Of a DNA stretch of 64,000 nucleotides, positions 1-8,610 are shown piece after piece (the stretch's first letter is position 1; every line of letters starts with the position of its first letter). Position numbers and translations under genes: made by a program. The notes below the pieces were generated by a model. That model was not told the DNA's origin, did no database searches, and worked only from the letters and a program-made list of their open reading frames with translations. Location of the stretch: assembly GCA_016719395.1 (NCBI GenBank), contig JADJZF010000011.1:124001-188000 (forward strand), given 5' to 3'. The DNA is from Candidatus Amarobacter glycogenicus (GTDB lineage Bacteria; Chloroflexota; Dehalococcoidia; Tepidiformales; Tepidiformaceae).

Positions 1-367
1 ACGACTCAGCCATCTTGCCGTCCGCGAACCGGTAGACGTTCAGTTGGTTCACGGAGAATGGGCGGCCCGTGCCCTCTTGTCCGAAGAGTTTGCCTGCATG
101 CGTGCCTTCGACGCGGATCCGGGTGCAGACCCGGTCGCCGGAGCCGAAAGCGTCTTCGAGATGAATCTGGAAGTCGTGTGAACCCTGTAGCAACTGGCCG
201 AGAAAGTCGCGCACCTCCCCTTCTCCGGCGAGATCCGGGTATGCACCGGCGAGGTCATGGCGGACCCCACCTGGTACCCCCATGGACATCAACTGGTCGA
301 ACTCCCGCCTGTTGACGTGGCCGACGGCTCGCTTGACCGCCTCGACGTTCGGATTGTCGATAGACAC
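1..367 (-). CDS. SnoaL-like (NTF2-fold) protein, 3' end cut by window edge
   Basis: This gene has no ATG and starts at GTG 367..365, preceded by a perfect AAGGAGG seven bases upstream. The visible 122 residues begin MSIDNPNVEAVKRAVGHVN and contain the fold's typical pieces: an N-terminal helix, a DRVCTRIRVEGTHAG strand pair and the VYRFADGKMAES ending of the last strands. This is the SnoaL/polyketide-cyclase-like NTF2 fold, which binds small hydrophobic substrates; no substrate can be named. It lies 11 bases downstream of another SnoaL gene on the same strand, so it is the last visible member of the array. The stop codon lies outside the window. Confidence 0.8.
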   Translation of the reverse strand, partial: MSIDNPNVEAVKRAVGHVNRREFDQLMSMGVPGGVRHDLAGAYPDLAGEGEVRDFLGQLLQGSHDFQIHLEDAFGSGDRVCTRIRVEGTHAGKLFGQEGTGRPFSVNQLNVYRFADGKMAES

Positions 368-378
368 GTGATTCCTCC

Positions 379-1305
379 TTATTCCAGTCCCAGCACGGCA
401 GGGAGCACCTGCGCGAGGTCCGGGTAGTACGCCCAGAACTTCGCGATCCGTTCGCCGTCGTGTTCGATGACCGAGCAGCCGTGTTGATCGACCGGCTTGC
501 CGTCCATCGGCTCGGCGGTCATGTGCCAGCGAAGGATCGCCCGGTTGCCAAACGCCAGCACCTCTTCGATCTCCCGGTGCAGACCGGGCACGCTCTCCCA
601 CCAGGCGGGCAGCATCCTCCGGGCTGCCGACATGGGCATGGCGCTCGTCCGCCCCGCGAAATGGTCCAGCAGCGGGTCGGCGTAGCAGGCGAGCTGCTTC
701 TCGATGTCGCGCGCGTTCTCGGCCTCGTAGACGGCGCGGATCAGGCGCGCGCCGATGGCCTCGTAGCGCGCCCGCTCGCTCTCGAGGATAGGTGGGCCTG
801 TGGGTGCGGCGGAGGCCGTCCCCGGCGTCCGCACCCTCCCGGAGAGCTGTCGGTTCATCTCGCCCTGGTCGGCGAAGAGGCGGATCAGCCGGATCTCGTT
901 CCCGTCGTGTTCGGCGATGCTGACCCCGTGGAATTCGACCCGACGGCCGGTCGGCGGGAACCCGAACACCTCTCCGTTGTGGTTGAACTGGATCTTGTAC
1001 TGGTAGACGACGCGGGTGTCGTTGCCGTCGATCCACTGGATTTCCCGGTGGGAGTTCCCGTAGATCCCGGGTGTTGTCTTCTTTTCGAGGTCACGGAAGT
1101 CGGCCGTCGGGGCGGATCCCAGAATCTCGCCGTTCAAGTAGTAGGTCGCGGTTTCGCCAAAGACCGAGTACATGCGGTCGTAGTCCTGCGCGTTCTCGCC
1201 GGCCACGCACTCCTGGACGAGACGGATGCCGTTTTCGCTTTTCGTGGTCATGGGTGCATTCCTTTCGACGGCGTCCGAGTTGGGGCGGGCTTGTTCGACA
1301 GTCAT
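379..1305 (-). CDS. Tandem two-domain SnoaL-like protein
   Basis: The 308-residue product contains two NTF2-fold domains. The first begins around MTTKSENGIRLVQECVAG and the second around residue 180 (YEAIGARLIRAVYEAENARD). Both carry the SnoaL pattern of an N-terminal helix, a buried strand with GNRAILRWH-type sequence and a final GERIAKFWAYYPD strand. A second good start exists at ATG 1251 (SD AAAGGA), so the first 18 residues are uncertain. The gene follows the kinase at 1309 by three bases. Its first 75 codons are duplicated as a relic around 2470-2600. Family membership is clear; the reaction is unknown. Confidence 0.82.
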   Translation of the reverse strand: MTVEQARPNSDAVERNAPMTTKSENGIRLVQECVAGENAQDYDRMYSVFGETATYYLNGEILGSAPTADFRDLEKKTTPGIYGNSHREIQWIDGNDTRVVYQYKIQFNHNGEVFGFPPTGRRVEFHGVSIAEHDGNEIRLIRLFADQGEMNRQLSGRVRTPGTASAAPTGPPILESERARYEAIGARLIRAVYEAENARDIEKQLACYADPLLDHFAGRTSAMPMSAARRMLPAWWESVPGLHREIEEVLAFGNRAILRWHMTAEPMDGKPVDQHGCSVIEHDGERIAKFWAYYPDLAQVLPAVLGLE

Positions 1306-1412
1306 CGTTCAACCCTCAGCGGCCGGCATCGCCGCAAGCCGGCGGCGGACCGCCCCGAGCGTGTCGTGATCAGCGAGGGCGGCTTCGAGCCTCCCGAAAG
1401 TCGCGTCGAGGA
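1175..1412. repeat. Direct repeat, copy A of tandem duplication
   Basis: This roughly 235-base block is about 93-95% identical by eye to 2465-2700. It spans the start of the SnoaL gene at 379 and the last codons of the kinase at 1309. The offset is 1288-1290 bases. The left edge is the 7-mer CGGTCGT, which recurs at 2465 and 3771. Confidence 0.85.
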
Positions 1413-2422
1413 GCGTGACGCCGGTCTCTTCTTCCTGGGGCCGGTAGGCTTCAAGGTTCGCGTTTGGCATCGCGATCACATAGACAGCCACGTTGTACGA
1501 GAGTGCGATGGCGAATTCTTCGACGGCCCGGTCGAAACCATAGTCCCTCACCCCGGCCGCTGCCAGTCGATCGCAGTAACGCTGCAACAGACCGGCAGTT
1601 CTCTCTCCGCGCTGTGCAGTATCGAGGCTGCTCGAGAGCAGCCGAGAAATGTCGGTCATTGGAGTGGCTCGGGCGCAGATCTGCCAGTCGATGGCACACT
1701 CACCTCCCCGGAACATAGCGTTCTGCAGATGCAGGTCGCCGTGAACCAAGGTCTGCGGCCCCTGAAAGAGCAGGTCCATCACGCGGGAATCCGCTGCCCC
1801 AAGCTCGGCCAGCGTGATTGTGTTCCTCCCCATGTGTTCGGAGAACATCTCGACACATCGCTTGAAGCTTCGGCGCAGCCCAGCGGACAACCCCGCACCA
1901 GAGCCGCCCGGCAACCACGTCGCGGCTTCAAGAGTAGGGTCGGCCCAATAGCGGGCGTGGAGTTCGGCCATCCCGTCCAGCAGCATTTCCGTGTCCAGCG
2001 GGTCTGGCTCCAGCAGAGAACCGGTCCTCCAAGCGGTGAGGTCCTCCAGGATCAGAGCGAAGTCTCCCGACTCATCCAGTTCAGCTGCGTAGCACTTCGG
2101 AGCAACGTGAAGGCGCTCTCCATCAGTCAGCCTGTAGAACCCGGCCTCGCGCTGGCCCGCTCCAGTGCGGCGCGTAAATGCCCTGGCCGAACCATCTGCG
2201 ACCGGGAGCTTCACGACGAGCGAGGCGGGGCCCGCTCCAGCCGGCGCGGCGTATTCCAGCGCCAACCTTGCTACAACGGACATTGCACCCTGCTCGGGCA
2301 GGGGCTGCGTTTCCGAACCGGCTGACGGTGTTGCCGTGCGCAAGCACGCCAGCGCCCTGAAGGCTCGCGGTCAACCAGTCGGCGGTGATCGCTTGGAGTG
2401 TGGAGGGAATTGGAGCACTCAT
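1309..2422 (-). CDS. APH/ecdysteroid-kinase-like small-molecule kinase, copy 1 (frameshifted)
   Basis: This protein-kinase-fold phosphotransferase presumably phosphorylates a small hydroxylated substrate with ATP. Visible motifs are HGDLHLQN (catalytic loop) and AIDWQ (metal-binding Asp), plus ALILEDLTAWRTGS upstream. The N-terminus is read from ATG 2422 (MSAPIPSTLQAITADWLTAS) but shifts frame near 2305-2325; the downstream frame resumes at TQPLPEQGAMSVVARLALEY, which aligns with the intact paralogue at 2598. The overall length of 1114 nt confirms a frame change. ATG 2422 overlaps the preceding chimeric ORF's stop as ATGA. The last 36 residues are almost identical to copy 2. The frameshift may be a sequencing error. 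Confidence 0.78.
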
Positions 2423-2541
2423 GGTCTTCTCCGCGGCACCGCCGGGTTGCGGCCGCTTTCGATCCGGTCGTAGTCCTGCGCGTTCTCGCCGGCCACGCAT
2501 TCCTGGACGAGACGGATGCCGTTTTCGCTTTTCGTGGTCAT
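2419..2541 (-). pseudogene. Chimeric relic: SnoaL head fused to SDR tail (duplication junction)
   Basis: This 40-codon ORF starts MTTKSENGIRLVQECVAG, identical to the SnoaL gene at 379, and switches at the residues YDR to IESGRNPAVPRRRP. That ending matches the C-terminus of the SDR at 3725 (HDRIEDGRNPAVPRRTQ). The switch falls on ACGACCG, a 7-mer present at all three loci. It is the expected scar of a tandem duplication covering SDR tail, kinase and SnoaL head. It keeps an SD site and an ATGA overlap with the next gene, so it could act as a translated leader for the kinase. Confidence 0.85.
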
Positions 2542-2700
2542 GGTGCATTCCTTTCGACGGCGTCTGAGTTGGTGCGGGCTTGTTCGACAGTCATTCTTCA
2601 ACCCTCCGCGGCCGGCATCGCCGCAAGCCGGCGGCGGACCGCGCCGAGTGTGTCGTGATCAGCGAGGGCGGCTTCGAGCCTGCCGAACGTGGCGTCGAGA
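2465..2700. repeat. Direct repeat, copy B of tandem duplication
   Basis: This block matches 1175-1412. The bases just outside its left edge (2434-2471) match 3740-3777 instead, which places the recombination point at the shared CGGTCGT. Confidence 0.85.
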
Positions 2701-3728
2701 TATGTGACCCCTGTTCTCTCTTGGTCGGCTTTCATGATGGCGAGGTCGACGAGCGGCAAAGCGATGACGTAGACCATGACGTTGTGGATCAGTGCAACCG
2801 CGAGGTCGTCCATCGCCTGGGCGTCCGGGTAGTTCGTCACGCCGAAGCGTCCGAGGGCAGCGCAGTACTCCAGCAAGAGCTTCTCAGTGAGCTCTCGTCG
2901 CTCCGCGATGGTGAGGCTGCTCGCGAACAGCCGGGCGACGTCGGCCATGGCGTTTCCGCGAAAGCAGGTCTGCCAGTCGATGGCGCGCACTGCGCCGTTG
3001 CGGAACATCGCGTTCTGCAGGTGGAGGTCGCCATGGAGGACCGTCTGGGGCCCCTGGCCGAGAAGCTCGAAGACACGTGGGTCGGCCACGGCCAACTCGG
3101 TAACCGCAGCCGTAAGTGTGCCCAATTTGTCTGGGAAGAGTTCACGGCAGCGCGGAAGGCCTGCAGCAAGGAGACCGGAGACGGACTCGGCCCTTCGCCG
3201 GTTGGACCGCTGCAACCAGCGGGCTTCTTCTAGCCTTGCGTCGTCCCAATGACGGGCGTGAAAAGGAGCGACGGCAATGAGCAGGGCCTCCACATCGTGG
3301 GCCGATGGGTCCAGGACACTTCCCGTCCGCCAGTCTGAAAGATCCTCCAGCAGCATGGTCGCGTAGCCCGACTCTCGGTCGTAATGGACGCCGTAGCAGG
3401 TCGCGACGACACCGATCGGATCCTCGCTCATCATCTGGCGATAGAACTGGCTCTCCCGCCAAGAAGCACCGGTCGCCTGGTTCGAGACGTTCACCTCGGC
3501 CGACGTGGAAGGGAGCTTAGCGATGAGCGAGGCTGGTCCTGCTCGCGGAGGCAAGTACTCAAGTCCCAGGCGCACGACCAACGATGCCAGGCCCTGGAGG
3601 GCTACCGGTTCTGTTCGGACCCCGGTGACCGACTCGTCCGGAGCGAGCGCGCCGCAGCTCCGAAGTGCGCCCGTCAGCCACGATGCAGTTAGCTCATCCG
3701 GGCGGATTGGGAACGCATCTGCACTCAC
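2598..3728 (-). CDS. APH/ecdysteroid-kinase-like small-molecule kinase, copy 2
   Basis: The intact 376-residue kinase-fold phosphotransferase shows MLLEDLSDWRTGS (about 125-137), the catalytic loop HGDLHLQN (Asp234) and AIDWQ (Asp251). It resembles bacterial phosphotransferase-family proteins that are often placed beside SDR and acyl-CoA genes. The start is GTG 3728, overlapping the SDR stop as GTGA. It is the better-preserved partner of the copy at 1309; outside the last 36 residues the two have diverged a lot, so the protein-level duplication is old or the identical tail was gene-converted. The substrate is unknown; an alcohol or sterol-like substrate is only a guess from family. Confidence 0.85.
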   Translation of the reverse strand: MSADAFPIRPDELTASWLTGALRSCGALAPDESVTGVRTEPVALQGLASLVVRLGLEYLPPRAGPASLIAKLPSTSAEVNVSNQATGASWRESQFYRQMMSEDPIGVVATCYGVHYDRESGYATMLLEDLSDWRTGSVLDPSAHDVEALLIAVAPFHARHWDDARLEEARWLQRSNRRRAESVSGLLAAGLPRCRELFPDKLGTLTAAVTELAVADPRVFELLGQGPQTVLHGDLHLQNAMFRNGAVRAIDWQTCFRGNAMADVARLFASSLTIAERRELTEKLLLEYCAALGRFGVTNYPDAQAMDDLAVALIHNVMVYVIALPLVDLAIMKADQERTGVTYLDATFGRLEAALADHDTLGAVRRRLAAMPAAEG

Positions 3729-4543
3729 TGTGTTCGCCTCGGCACCGCAGGGTTGCGGCCGTCCTCTATCCGGTCGTGGCGCATCTTCATCCAGCCCAGG
3801 AAGTCGTCCTGGGTGGCGAGGATGTAGAAGCGGTCGTCACGGATGGCGTCGAACACTTGTCCGGCGACGTACGACGGTGCGTAAACGTCGGGTACACCGG
3901 GCAGGTCTGCCACCGATCCGGCTGCGCCAGAGGGATGCGGGGCGTCGCGGTCTGAGTTGGCGATGATGCCCGTGCCGGTCCAGCCGGGGCACAGCACCGA
4001 GGCGCCGACGGCCGCTCCCGACGTCTTGAGGTCCCGGTAGAGGCTTTCACTCAGTGCAACAACGGCATGCTTGGTCACACCGTACGGAGAGTCTCCCATC
4101 GACCCGGTGATGAGCCCGGCCATGGACGCCGTGTTCACGACGTGACCCTCGGCGCCGCTCGCCAGCATGCGGGGCACGAACGAGCGGATGCCATGAATGA
4201 CGCCCCACAGGTTGATGCCCATGATCCATTGCCAGTTTTCGAGGGGGTGCTCCCACACCGGCAGCTGTTGGATCGCCACGCCCGCGTTGTTGCACAGCAC
4301 ATGCACCGCCCCGTACTCGGCGAACACCCGGTTGGCGAACGCCTCGACTGCCGCGGCGTCGGCGACATCCACACGCTGGCCGAGAACAGTCGCGCCCGAT
4401 GCCCGGAGCTTCGCCGCCGCCTCGTCGAGCGATTCCTGGTGGATGTCCGCAATCGCCAGCTTCATGCCCTCGGCGGCGAAGCGCTCCGCCAGCGCAAAGC
4501 CGATGCCGCTGGCGCCGCCCGTCACAACGGCGACCCTCTTCAA
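3725..4543 (-). CDS. Short-chain dehydrogenase/reductase (classical SDR)
   Basis: This NAD(P)-dependent oxidoreductase shows the cofactor motif TGGASGIG (8-15), NNAG (85-88), catalytic Ser140 and YGVTK (Tyr154, Lys158). The C-terminal 50 residues include YILATQDDFLGWMKMRHDRIE, typical of SDRs that carry a C-terminal tail. The start is unusual: the in-frame codon at 4543 is TTG, two codons after ATA, and the nearest SD (GAGG) suits the ATA position better than the TTG. It probably oxidises or reduces the same substrate class as its neighbours. A close paralogue lies at 20646. Confidence 0.87.
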   Translation of the reverse strand: MKRVAVVTGGASGIGFALAERFAAEGMKLAIADIHQESLDEAAAKLRASGATVLGQRVDVADAAAVEAFANRVFAEYGAVHVLCNNAGVAIQQLPVWEHPLENWQWIMGINLWGVIHGIRSFVPRMLASGAEGHVVNTASMAGLITGSMGDSPYGVTKHAVVALSESLYRDLKTSGAAVGASVLCPGWTGTGIIANSDRDAPHPSGAAGSVADLPGVPDVYAPSYVAGQVFDAIRDDRFYILATQDDFLGWMKMRHDRIEDGRNPAVPRRTQ

Positions 4544-4599
4544 CGTTATGGTGAAGTCCTCTGGGCGCCAGGTGTCGTCTCACGTTCACGGCCGAGTCC

Positions 4600-6107
4600 T
4601 CACGGTGGGATGACTCCATCCCAGGCACGGCGTTCCGCTTCCCGGTAGTCGGTAGTTGGGCAGCACTGCTCGCCGAGCACCATGATCGGCCGCGTGTCCG
4701 TCTCGAATCGCGGCCAGTGCAGCGAGGGCGTGCTCGGGTCTCCGTTCGTCGCGAAGGCGACCCAGGCGTCCATCATCGTCGTGGAGAGTCGGTCAGCCGT
4801 CGGGCCGCTGCCCGCGAAGCCGGGAACGAGGACGTGGGTGCCGCTGACGAACAAGACGTCCAGGCTGTGGCACGCCCCGAGCCCCTCGACCGGCGACTCC
4901 CACGTAAACACGTATCCGTACGTCGGGCGGCCGGCCGTGGCGTTCGCCTCGAGCAAGCGGTCGGCGGGCACGCGGAAGGCGGTATCGGTGAGCGCTGCCG
5001 ACCAGACATCACCAGGCGCCGTCGAGTCACCGCGTCCCGCGCGCGCGTCGAGGTAGGAGCGATGGATGTCCGCGCCACCTGTCCAGCACCCGGCGAACAG
5101 CGATTCCACGTCGGCGGCGGAGGGCGGGCCTTCCTCCCACATCGACTCGAAGAGCTTGAATTCGTCGGCGGTGCAGCCAGCCATCACAGGTACGGCCGAG
5201 CCATGCCGCCGCCGGCGGAATGTCTTCGATCGGAAGCGCAGGAGGGCACTGACCGTCGACGACGGGGCCCCACGCCATCGTCAAGGGAAGGCGGCGGCGT
5301 AGAGCAGTTATCTGGTTCTCGACCTCCCTCGCAGCGGATGCGGCAACGATGGCGTCCGCGTCGGCTGTCCGCAGGGCCTGGGGTCATCCGGGAGACGCCA
5401 AGCAGCTCGCAGAACCGCACGCCGGCTGCCCGGGCGTCCCGCTGCCGCTGTTGGCCCAGCCCCGCTCTGGGGATTGCCCCGTGGAAGAGGCCCTTGGCCT
5501 CGGGGGAACCGAGCAGGCTGCCTACGCTCAGGCCCCCGGCCGACTCGCCGAAGATGGTGACGTTGTCCGGGTCGCCGCCGAAGCTCGCGATGTTATCGTG
5601 GACCCAGCGCAGCGCGGCGATCTGGTCGCGGAGGCCAAAGTTGGTGAAGCGGCCCTTCCTGTCGGCCAGCGCGGGGAGGGCGAGCGACCCGAGCGCCCCG
5701 AGCCGGTAGTTCATCGCCACCACGACCACGCCGCGCTCGGCCAGTTGCCTGCCCGCGAAGTCGGCGCCAGAGCCCGTGGTGAAGCTGCCGCCGTGGATCC
5801 AGACCATCACCGGCCGTGACCCCGAGAGCCCGGGCGTGACCACGTTCAGGTAGAGGCAGTCCTCGCTCATGGGGCGCCTCGGCTGCGGCGGCAAGGGGAT
5901 GTCGCTGGCTATCGAGGACTGTAACGAGTTGGGGCCGTACTCGGTCGCGTCGCGGACGCCGTCCCACGGCTCGGGGGGCTGAGCGACGGCCCAGCGAAGC
6001 TCACCCACCGGCGGGCGAGCATATGGGATGCCCCGGAAGTTAAGGAGCGCATGCCGTTCGAAGCCTCGGACAGTGCCCTGGCGGGTGGTTGCGATGGGAT
6101 CCGTCAT
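4600..6107 (-). pseudogene. Type B carboxylesterase, at least two frameshifts
   Basis: The family is an alpha/beta hydrolase that cleaves carboxylic esters. The 5' part from ATG 6107 is normal: FRGIPYARPPVGELRW, SEDCLYLNV, oxyanion HGGSF and the nucleophile elbow GESAGG (Ser189). Near 5380 the frame changes to one reading DADAIVAASAAREVENQI and MAWGPVVDGQCPPALP, then near 5210 to one reading VPVMAGCTADEFKLF to the end. Joined, they give a full-length esterase of about 500 residues, and 1508 nt is not divisible by three. Sequencing indels or real decay are both possible. The ATG overlaps the upstream stop (ATGA). Confidence 0.8.
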
Positions 6108-7267
6108 GGCTTTTCTCCTTCGCCAGTAGTGTTCAGAGACCCGTAGAACGCACGGGCAAGAGACGCCGCCCGGGCATCGATCAGGAGCCCTGCCTCCATC
6201 CGGTTCATCACGTAGGTGAGCGTCGTCCGGGCGTCATAGTCGATCCGCACGTGCGAGCCGCCCCACCCTCCCCACCAGCAGGTGCGAGGGTTCGGGCTCA
6301 CCGGGGCCTCCGGACTGTGGAGGGCGAAGCCCATCCCCCAGCGGACGGGCACGCCCAGCACGAGGTCGATTCCGTTCGTCTGCTCCTCGAACACCCGCTC
6401 GCAGCCCTCCTTCGAGAGCAACTTGACGCCGAACGCTTCTCCTCCGCAGGCGAGGACGGTGTGGAGGCGGGCCAGCGAGCGAGCGTTGCCGTGGCCGTTT
6501 CCGGCGGGCTGTTCCGATCGGCGCCAGCCCTCGGTCGCAGAGTCATGCGCGTTCCCTGGCGGGTTGGTGAGAGTGCGGCCAGCGAGCGAATCCGAGGGCC
6601 AGGCGGCACCCGGGTCGGAGGCCGCCCCTTCGGGAGGGATCATCTCCCCGACTCGGGAGTCATGGCGCGGGTCGAGGCCGATGTGGAAGTCGGCACGGAG
6701 GGGCCCCGCGACCTCCTCGCGAAGGAACGTGCCCAGCGACTTGCCTGTCGCGCGCCGCACGACCTCGCCGACGAGGAAGCCCTGGGTGCTGGCGTGGTAG
6801 CCAGAGGCCGTGCCGGGTTCCCACCACGGCGCCTGCGCGGCCAATAGTGACGTCACCTTCTCCCAGTCGTACTGGTCCTCAACCCTTAGCGGCGCATCCC
6901 AGCCGGAGAGCCCGGCGGAATGGCTCATCAGGTGGCGGACCTCGATGCGCTCCTTCCCGTTCTGGGCGAACTCGGGCCAGTAGCGGGCGACCGGCGCGTT
7001 GAAATCGATCACGCCGCGGTCCGCGAGGATGAGCGCGCAGAGGGCGGTGACGGTCTTCGTCGACGAGTAGACGTTGACGATCGAGTCACGCTCCCAGGGG
7101 CGCGTGCGGGCCTCGTCCGCGTGGCCTCCCCAGAGGTCGACGACGAACTCGCCGTTAACCGTGGCCGCAACGGACGCGCCGGCCTCCAGACCCTCGTCGA
7201 GGTTCTTCTGGAACACCTCGCGGACCGCCGCGAAGCGTTCGTCACAGGTGCCGTGGATCTCAGTCAT
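6104..7267 (-). CDS. Class C beta-lactamase-like serine esterase (EstB/class VIII type)
   Basis: This 387-residue serine hydrolase of the penicillin-binding fold has SSTK (Ser68, Lys71) as the SxxK motif, a YHAS motif near residue 158 that fits the YxN/YxS tyrosine, and WGGWGGS in place of the KTG/HTG box. No signal peptide is visible, so it is probably cytoplasmic and acts as an esterase or transesterase rather than an antibiotic-resistance enzyme. ATG 7267 has a strong SD (AAGGAGA). Its stop overlaps the carboxylesterase start, putting two ester-cleaving genes in one transcript. Confidence 0.87.
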   Translation of the reverse strand: MTEIHGTCDERFAAVREVFQKNLDEGLEAGASVAATVNGEFVVDLWGGHADEARTRPWERDSIVNVYSSTKTVTALCALILADRGVIDFNAPVARYWPEFAQNGKERIEVRHLMSHSAGLSGWDAPLRVEDQYDWEKVTSLLAAQAPWWEPGTASGYHASTQGFLVGEVVRRATGKSLGTFLREEVAGPLRADFHIGLDPRHDSRVGEMIPPEGAASDPGAAWPSDSLAGRTLTNPPGNAHDSATEGWRRSEQPAGNGHGNARSLARLHTVLACGGEAFGVKLLSKEGCERVFEEQTNGIDLVLGVPVRWGMGFALHSPEAPVSPNPRTCWWGGWGGSHVRIDYDARTTLTYVMNRMEAGLLIDARAASLARAFYGSLNTTGEGEKP

Positions 7268-7354
7268 GCTTGCTCTCCTTCCAAAGTCAGGTCGTGCGGG
7301 TCTTCAACGCCTGATGCGCGTGGGTGCCTGTCGGTTCCACCCCAGCTGGACTCG

Positions 7355-7774
7355 TCATCCCGGCAGCAGTCCGAGCTGCTGCATCGAGAGTGCGTTGTCC
7401 CAGTACACCCGCAAAGCGGTAAGGACGCCGCCCTCAACGTCACCGAAGAGACCGCACTCGAGCGCGATTGGCCGGCCCGTCGGAGGCGCTACGGTGCCGT
7501 CGGGCATGTGGAGCGAGCCAGTGTTGTTGCCCCTGAACGTTGCCTCGGCGAAGACGTGGTTTCCGTCTGTGCCGGAGTGCTTGACGTCGAGGCGGCAGTC
7601 TGGGAAATCCACCCAATCCACCGCGTAAGTGCCGAGCAGCTCGTCGCGGCCGGACGCGCTCTGGCCGGGACGGCTCAGTGTGATTTTGTCGCCGACCAGG
7701 CGGCCGAGGGCACTGGCGTCGTGCGCGTTGTAGGCCTCGAAGTAGCGGCGGAGCAGCTCCGATGGGTTCGTCAT
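7355..7774 (-). CDS. SnoaL-like protein
   Basis: A 139-residue single NTF2-fold domain starting MTNPSELLRRYFEAYNAHDA, the classic SnoaL opening helix. The later GNNTGSLHMPDGTVAPPTGR loop and ALECGLFG strand are typical of ester-cyclase-like members. SD GAGGAG precedes ATG 7774. The 88-base gap to the next gene is the largest in this part of the array and could hold an internal promoter. The substrate is unknown. Confidence 0.85.
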   Translation of the reverse strand: MTNPSELLRRYFEAYNAHDASALGRLVGDKITLSRPGQSASGRDELLGTYAVDWVDFPDCRLDVKHSGTDGNHVFAEATFRGNNTGSLHMPDGTVAPPTGRPIALECGLFGDVEGGVLTALRVYWDNALSMQQLGLLPG

Positions 7775-7786
7775 GTCAGTTTCTCC

Positions 7787-8197
7787 TCATTCGATCACGA
7801 GTTCGCTGGTTGATTGCGGTGGCCGCCCAGTCCAGGCGATGGCACGGACGAACTTGCCGTCCTTCACCTCGTAGAGGGAGAAGGCGTAGACCGAGACTCT
7901 CGTCCCCGCCGGGCCGAACATCTCGTCGCCGCCCGTGTTCGTGCCGGTCCAGAGCTCTTCGATCCCGAACCAGTCGTCTTGGGCGGCCAACACGCGAAGA
8001 ACTTTCGTCTTGCGGTCGGGACAGGCTGCGGTGGCGCGCTGTTCGAGGGCGTACATCTCGGTGCGGTTGTGAGTGACGCCGTTCACGGGCCGGTAGGCCA
8101 AAAAGTCCTGGGCGTAGAGGTCGTGGTAGTGCTCGAAGTCGTTGTTGTAGGTGTCCTCATGACGTTGGGCGATGCGCCGGGCTTCCTCGATCTTCAC
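7787..8197 (-). CDS. SnoaL-like protein
   Basis: The 136-residue product starts at GTG 8197 (VKIEEARRIAQRHEDTYN), overlapping the upstream stop as GTGA, so I prefer this start to an in-frame upstream one. The sequence has the NTF2-fold order: helix, DLYAQDFLAYRP, the VLAAQDDWFGIEELW strands and the C-terminal LYEVKDGKFVRAIAWTG strand. The reaction is unknown. It is the downstream partner of a coupled series of similar genes. Confidence 0.82.
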   Translation of the reverse strand: MKIEEARRIAQRHEDTYNNDFEHYHDLYAQDFLAYRPVNGVTHNRTEMYALEQRATAACPDRKTKVLRVLAAQDDWFGIEELWTGTNTGGDEMFGPAGTRVSVYAFSLYEVKDGKFVRAIAWTGRPPQSTSELVIE

Positions 8198-8610
8198 GGT
8201 GGGCCCTTCTCTTGCAGAACGATCACTCCCGGCGTGTCGTGTATCCGGACGATTGCGCCACCGCGGACGGTGAAGAAGCACGAGGCGTCCATGCGCAGCC
8301 GGGAGCCCGCAGGGAAGCCCGGCAGCGGCACGCGCGATGTGGCCGTCCACGCGTAGCGGCAGGCAACGTCCTCGCCATCGGCGACGACCTGAAGCGGCGT
8401 CACGCGCCAGTCGCTGAAGGCGGCGGCAACCATCCTGATCCGTTCGATTTGAGGCTCGCGGCCGACGTAGTAGGCCGCAGGGCCGAAGAGTGGCGCCTGG
8501 TGATGCTCGCAGTCCTCGGCGCAGAGGTCCGCGGTCTGGAAGATGGTTTCCGGGCCGTTGTAGAGCTCCCAGAAGCGTTCCACGACGGCTTTCGGGCTGG
8601 GGTTGGTCAC
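8194..8610 (-). CDS. SnoaL-like protein
   Basis: Read from GTG 8610 (VTNPSPKAVVERFWELYN), which overlaps the upstream stop as GTGA. The 138-residue protein has the SnoaL pattern with AEDCEHHQAPLFGP, ADGEDVACRYAW and FFTVRGGAIVRIHDTPG. It shares the N[PT]SPKAVV opening with the genes at 10624, 11060 and 11624, marking one subfamily within the array. Confidence 0.84.
   Translation of the reverse strand: MTNPSPKAVVERFWELYNGPETIFQTADLCAEDCEHHQAPLFGPAAYYVGREPQIERIRMVAAAFSDWRVTPLQVVADGEDVACRYAWTATSRVPLPGFPAGSRLRMDASCFFTVRGGAIVRIHDTPGVIVLQEKGPP

Noticed and set aside
460..2325. 621-codon open frame on the plus strand
   Set aside because: It is antisense to two well-supported genes (SnoaL and kinase) and has no family motifs. 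Long antisense frames are common in G+C-rich DNA.
1309..3728. Aminoglycoside resistance phosphotransferases
   Set aside because: They share the kinase fold and HGDLHLQN motif, but the LEDL and DWQ features and SDR/SnoaL context fit metabolic small-molecule kinases.
6104..7267. Antibiotic-resistance beta-lactamase
   Set aside because: The SxxK fold is present, but there is no signal peptide, the KTG box is replaced by WGGWGGS, and the gene sits among esterases. Esterase is the better call.
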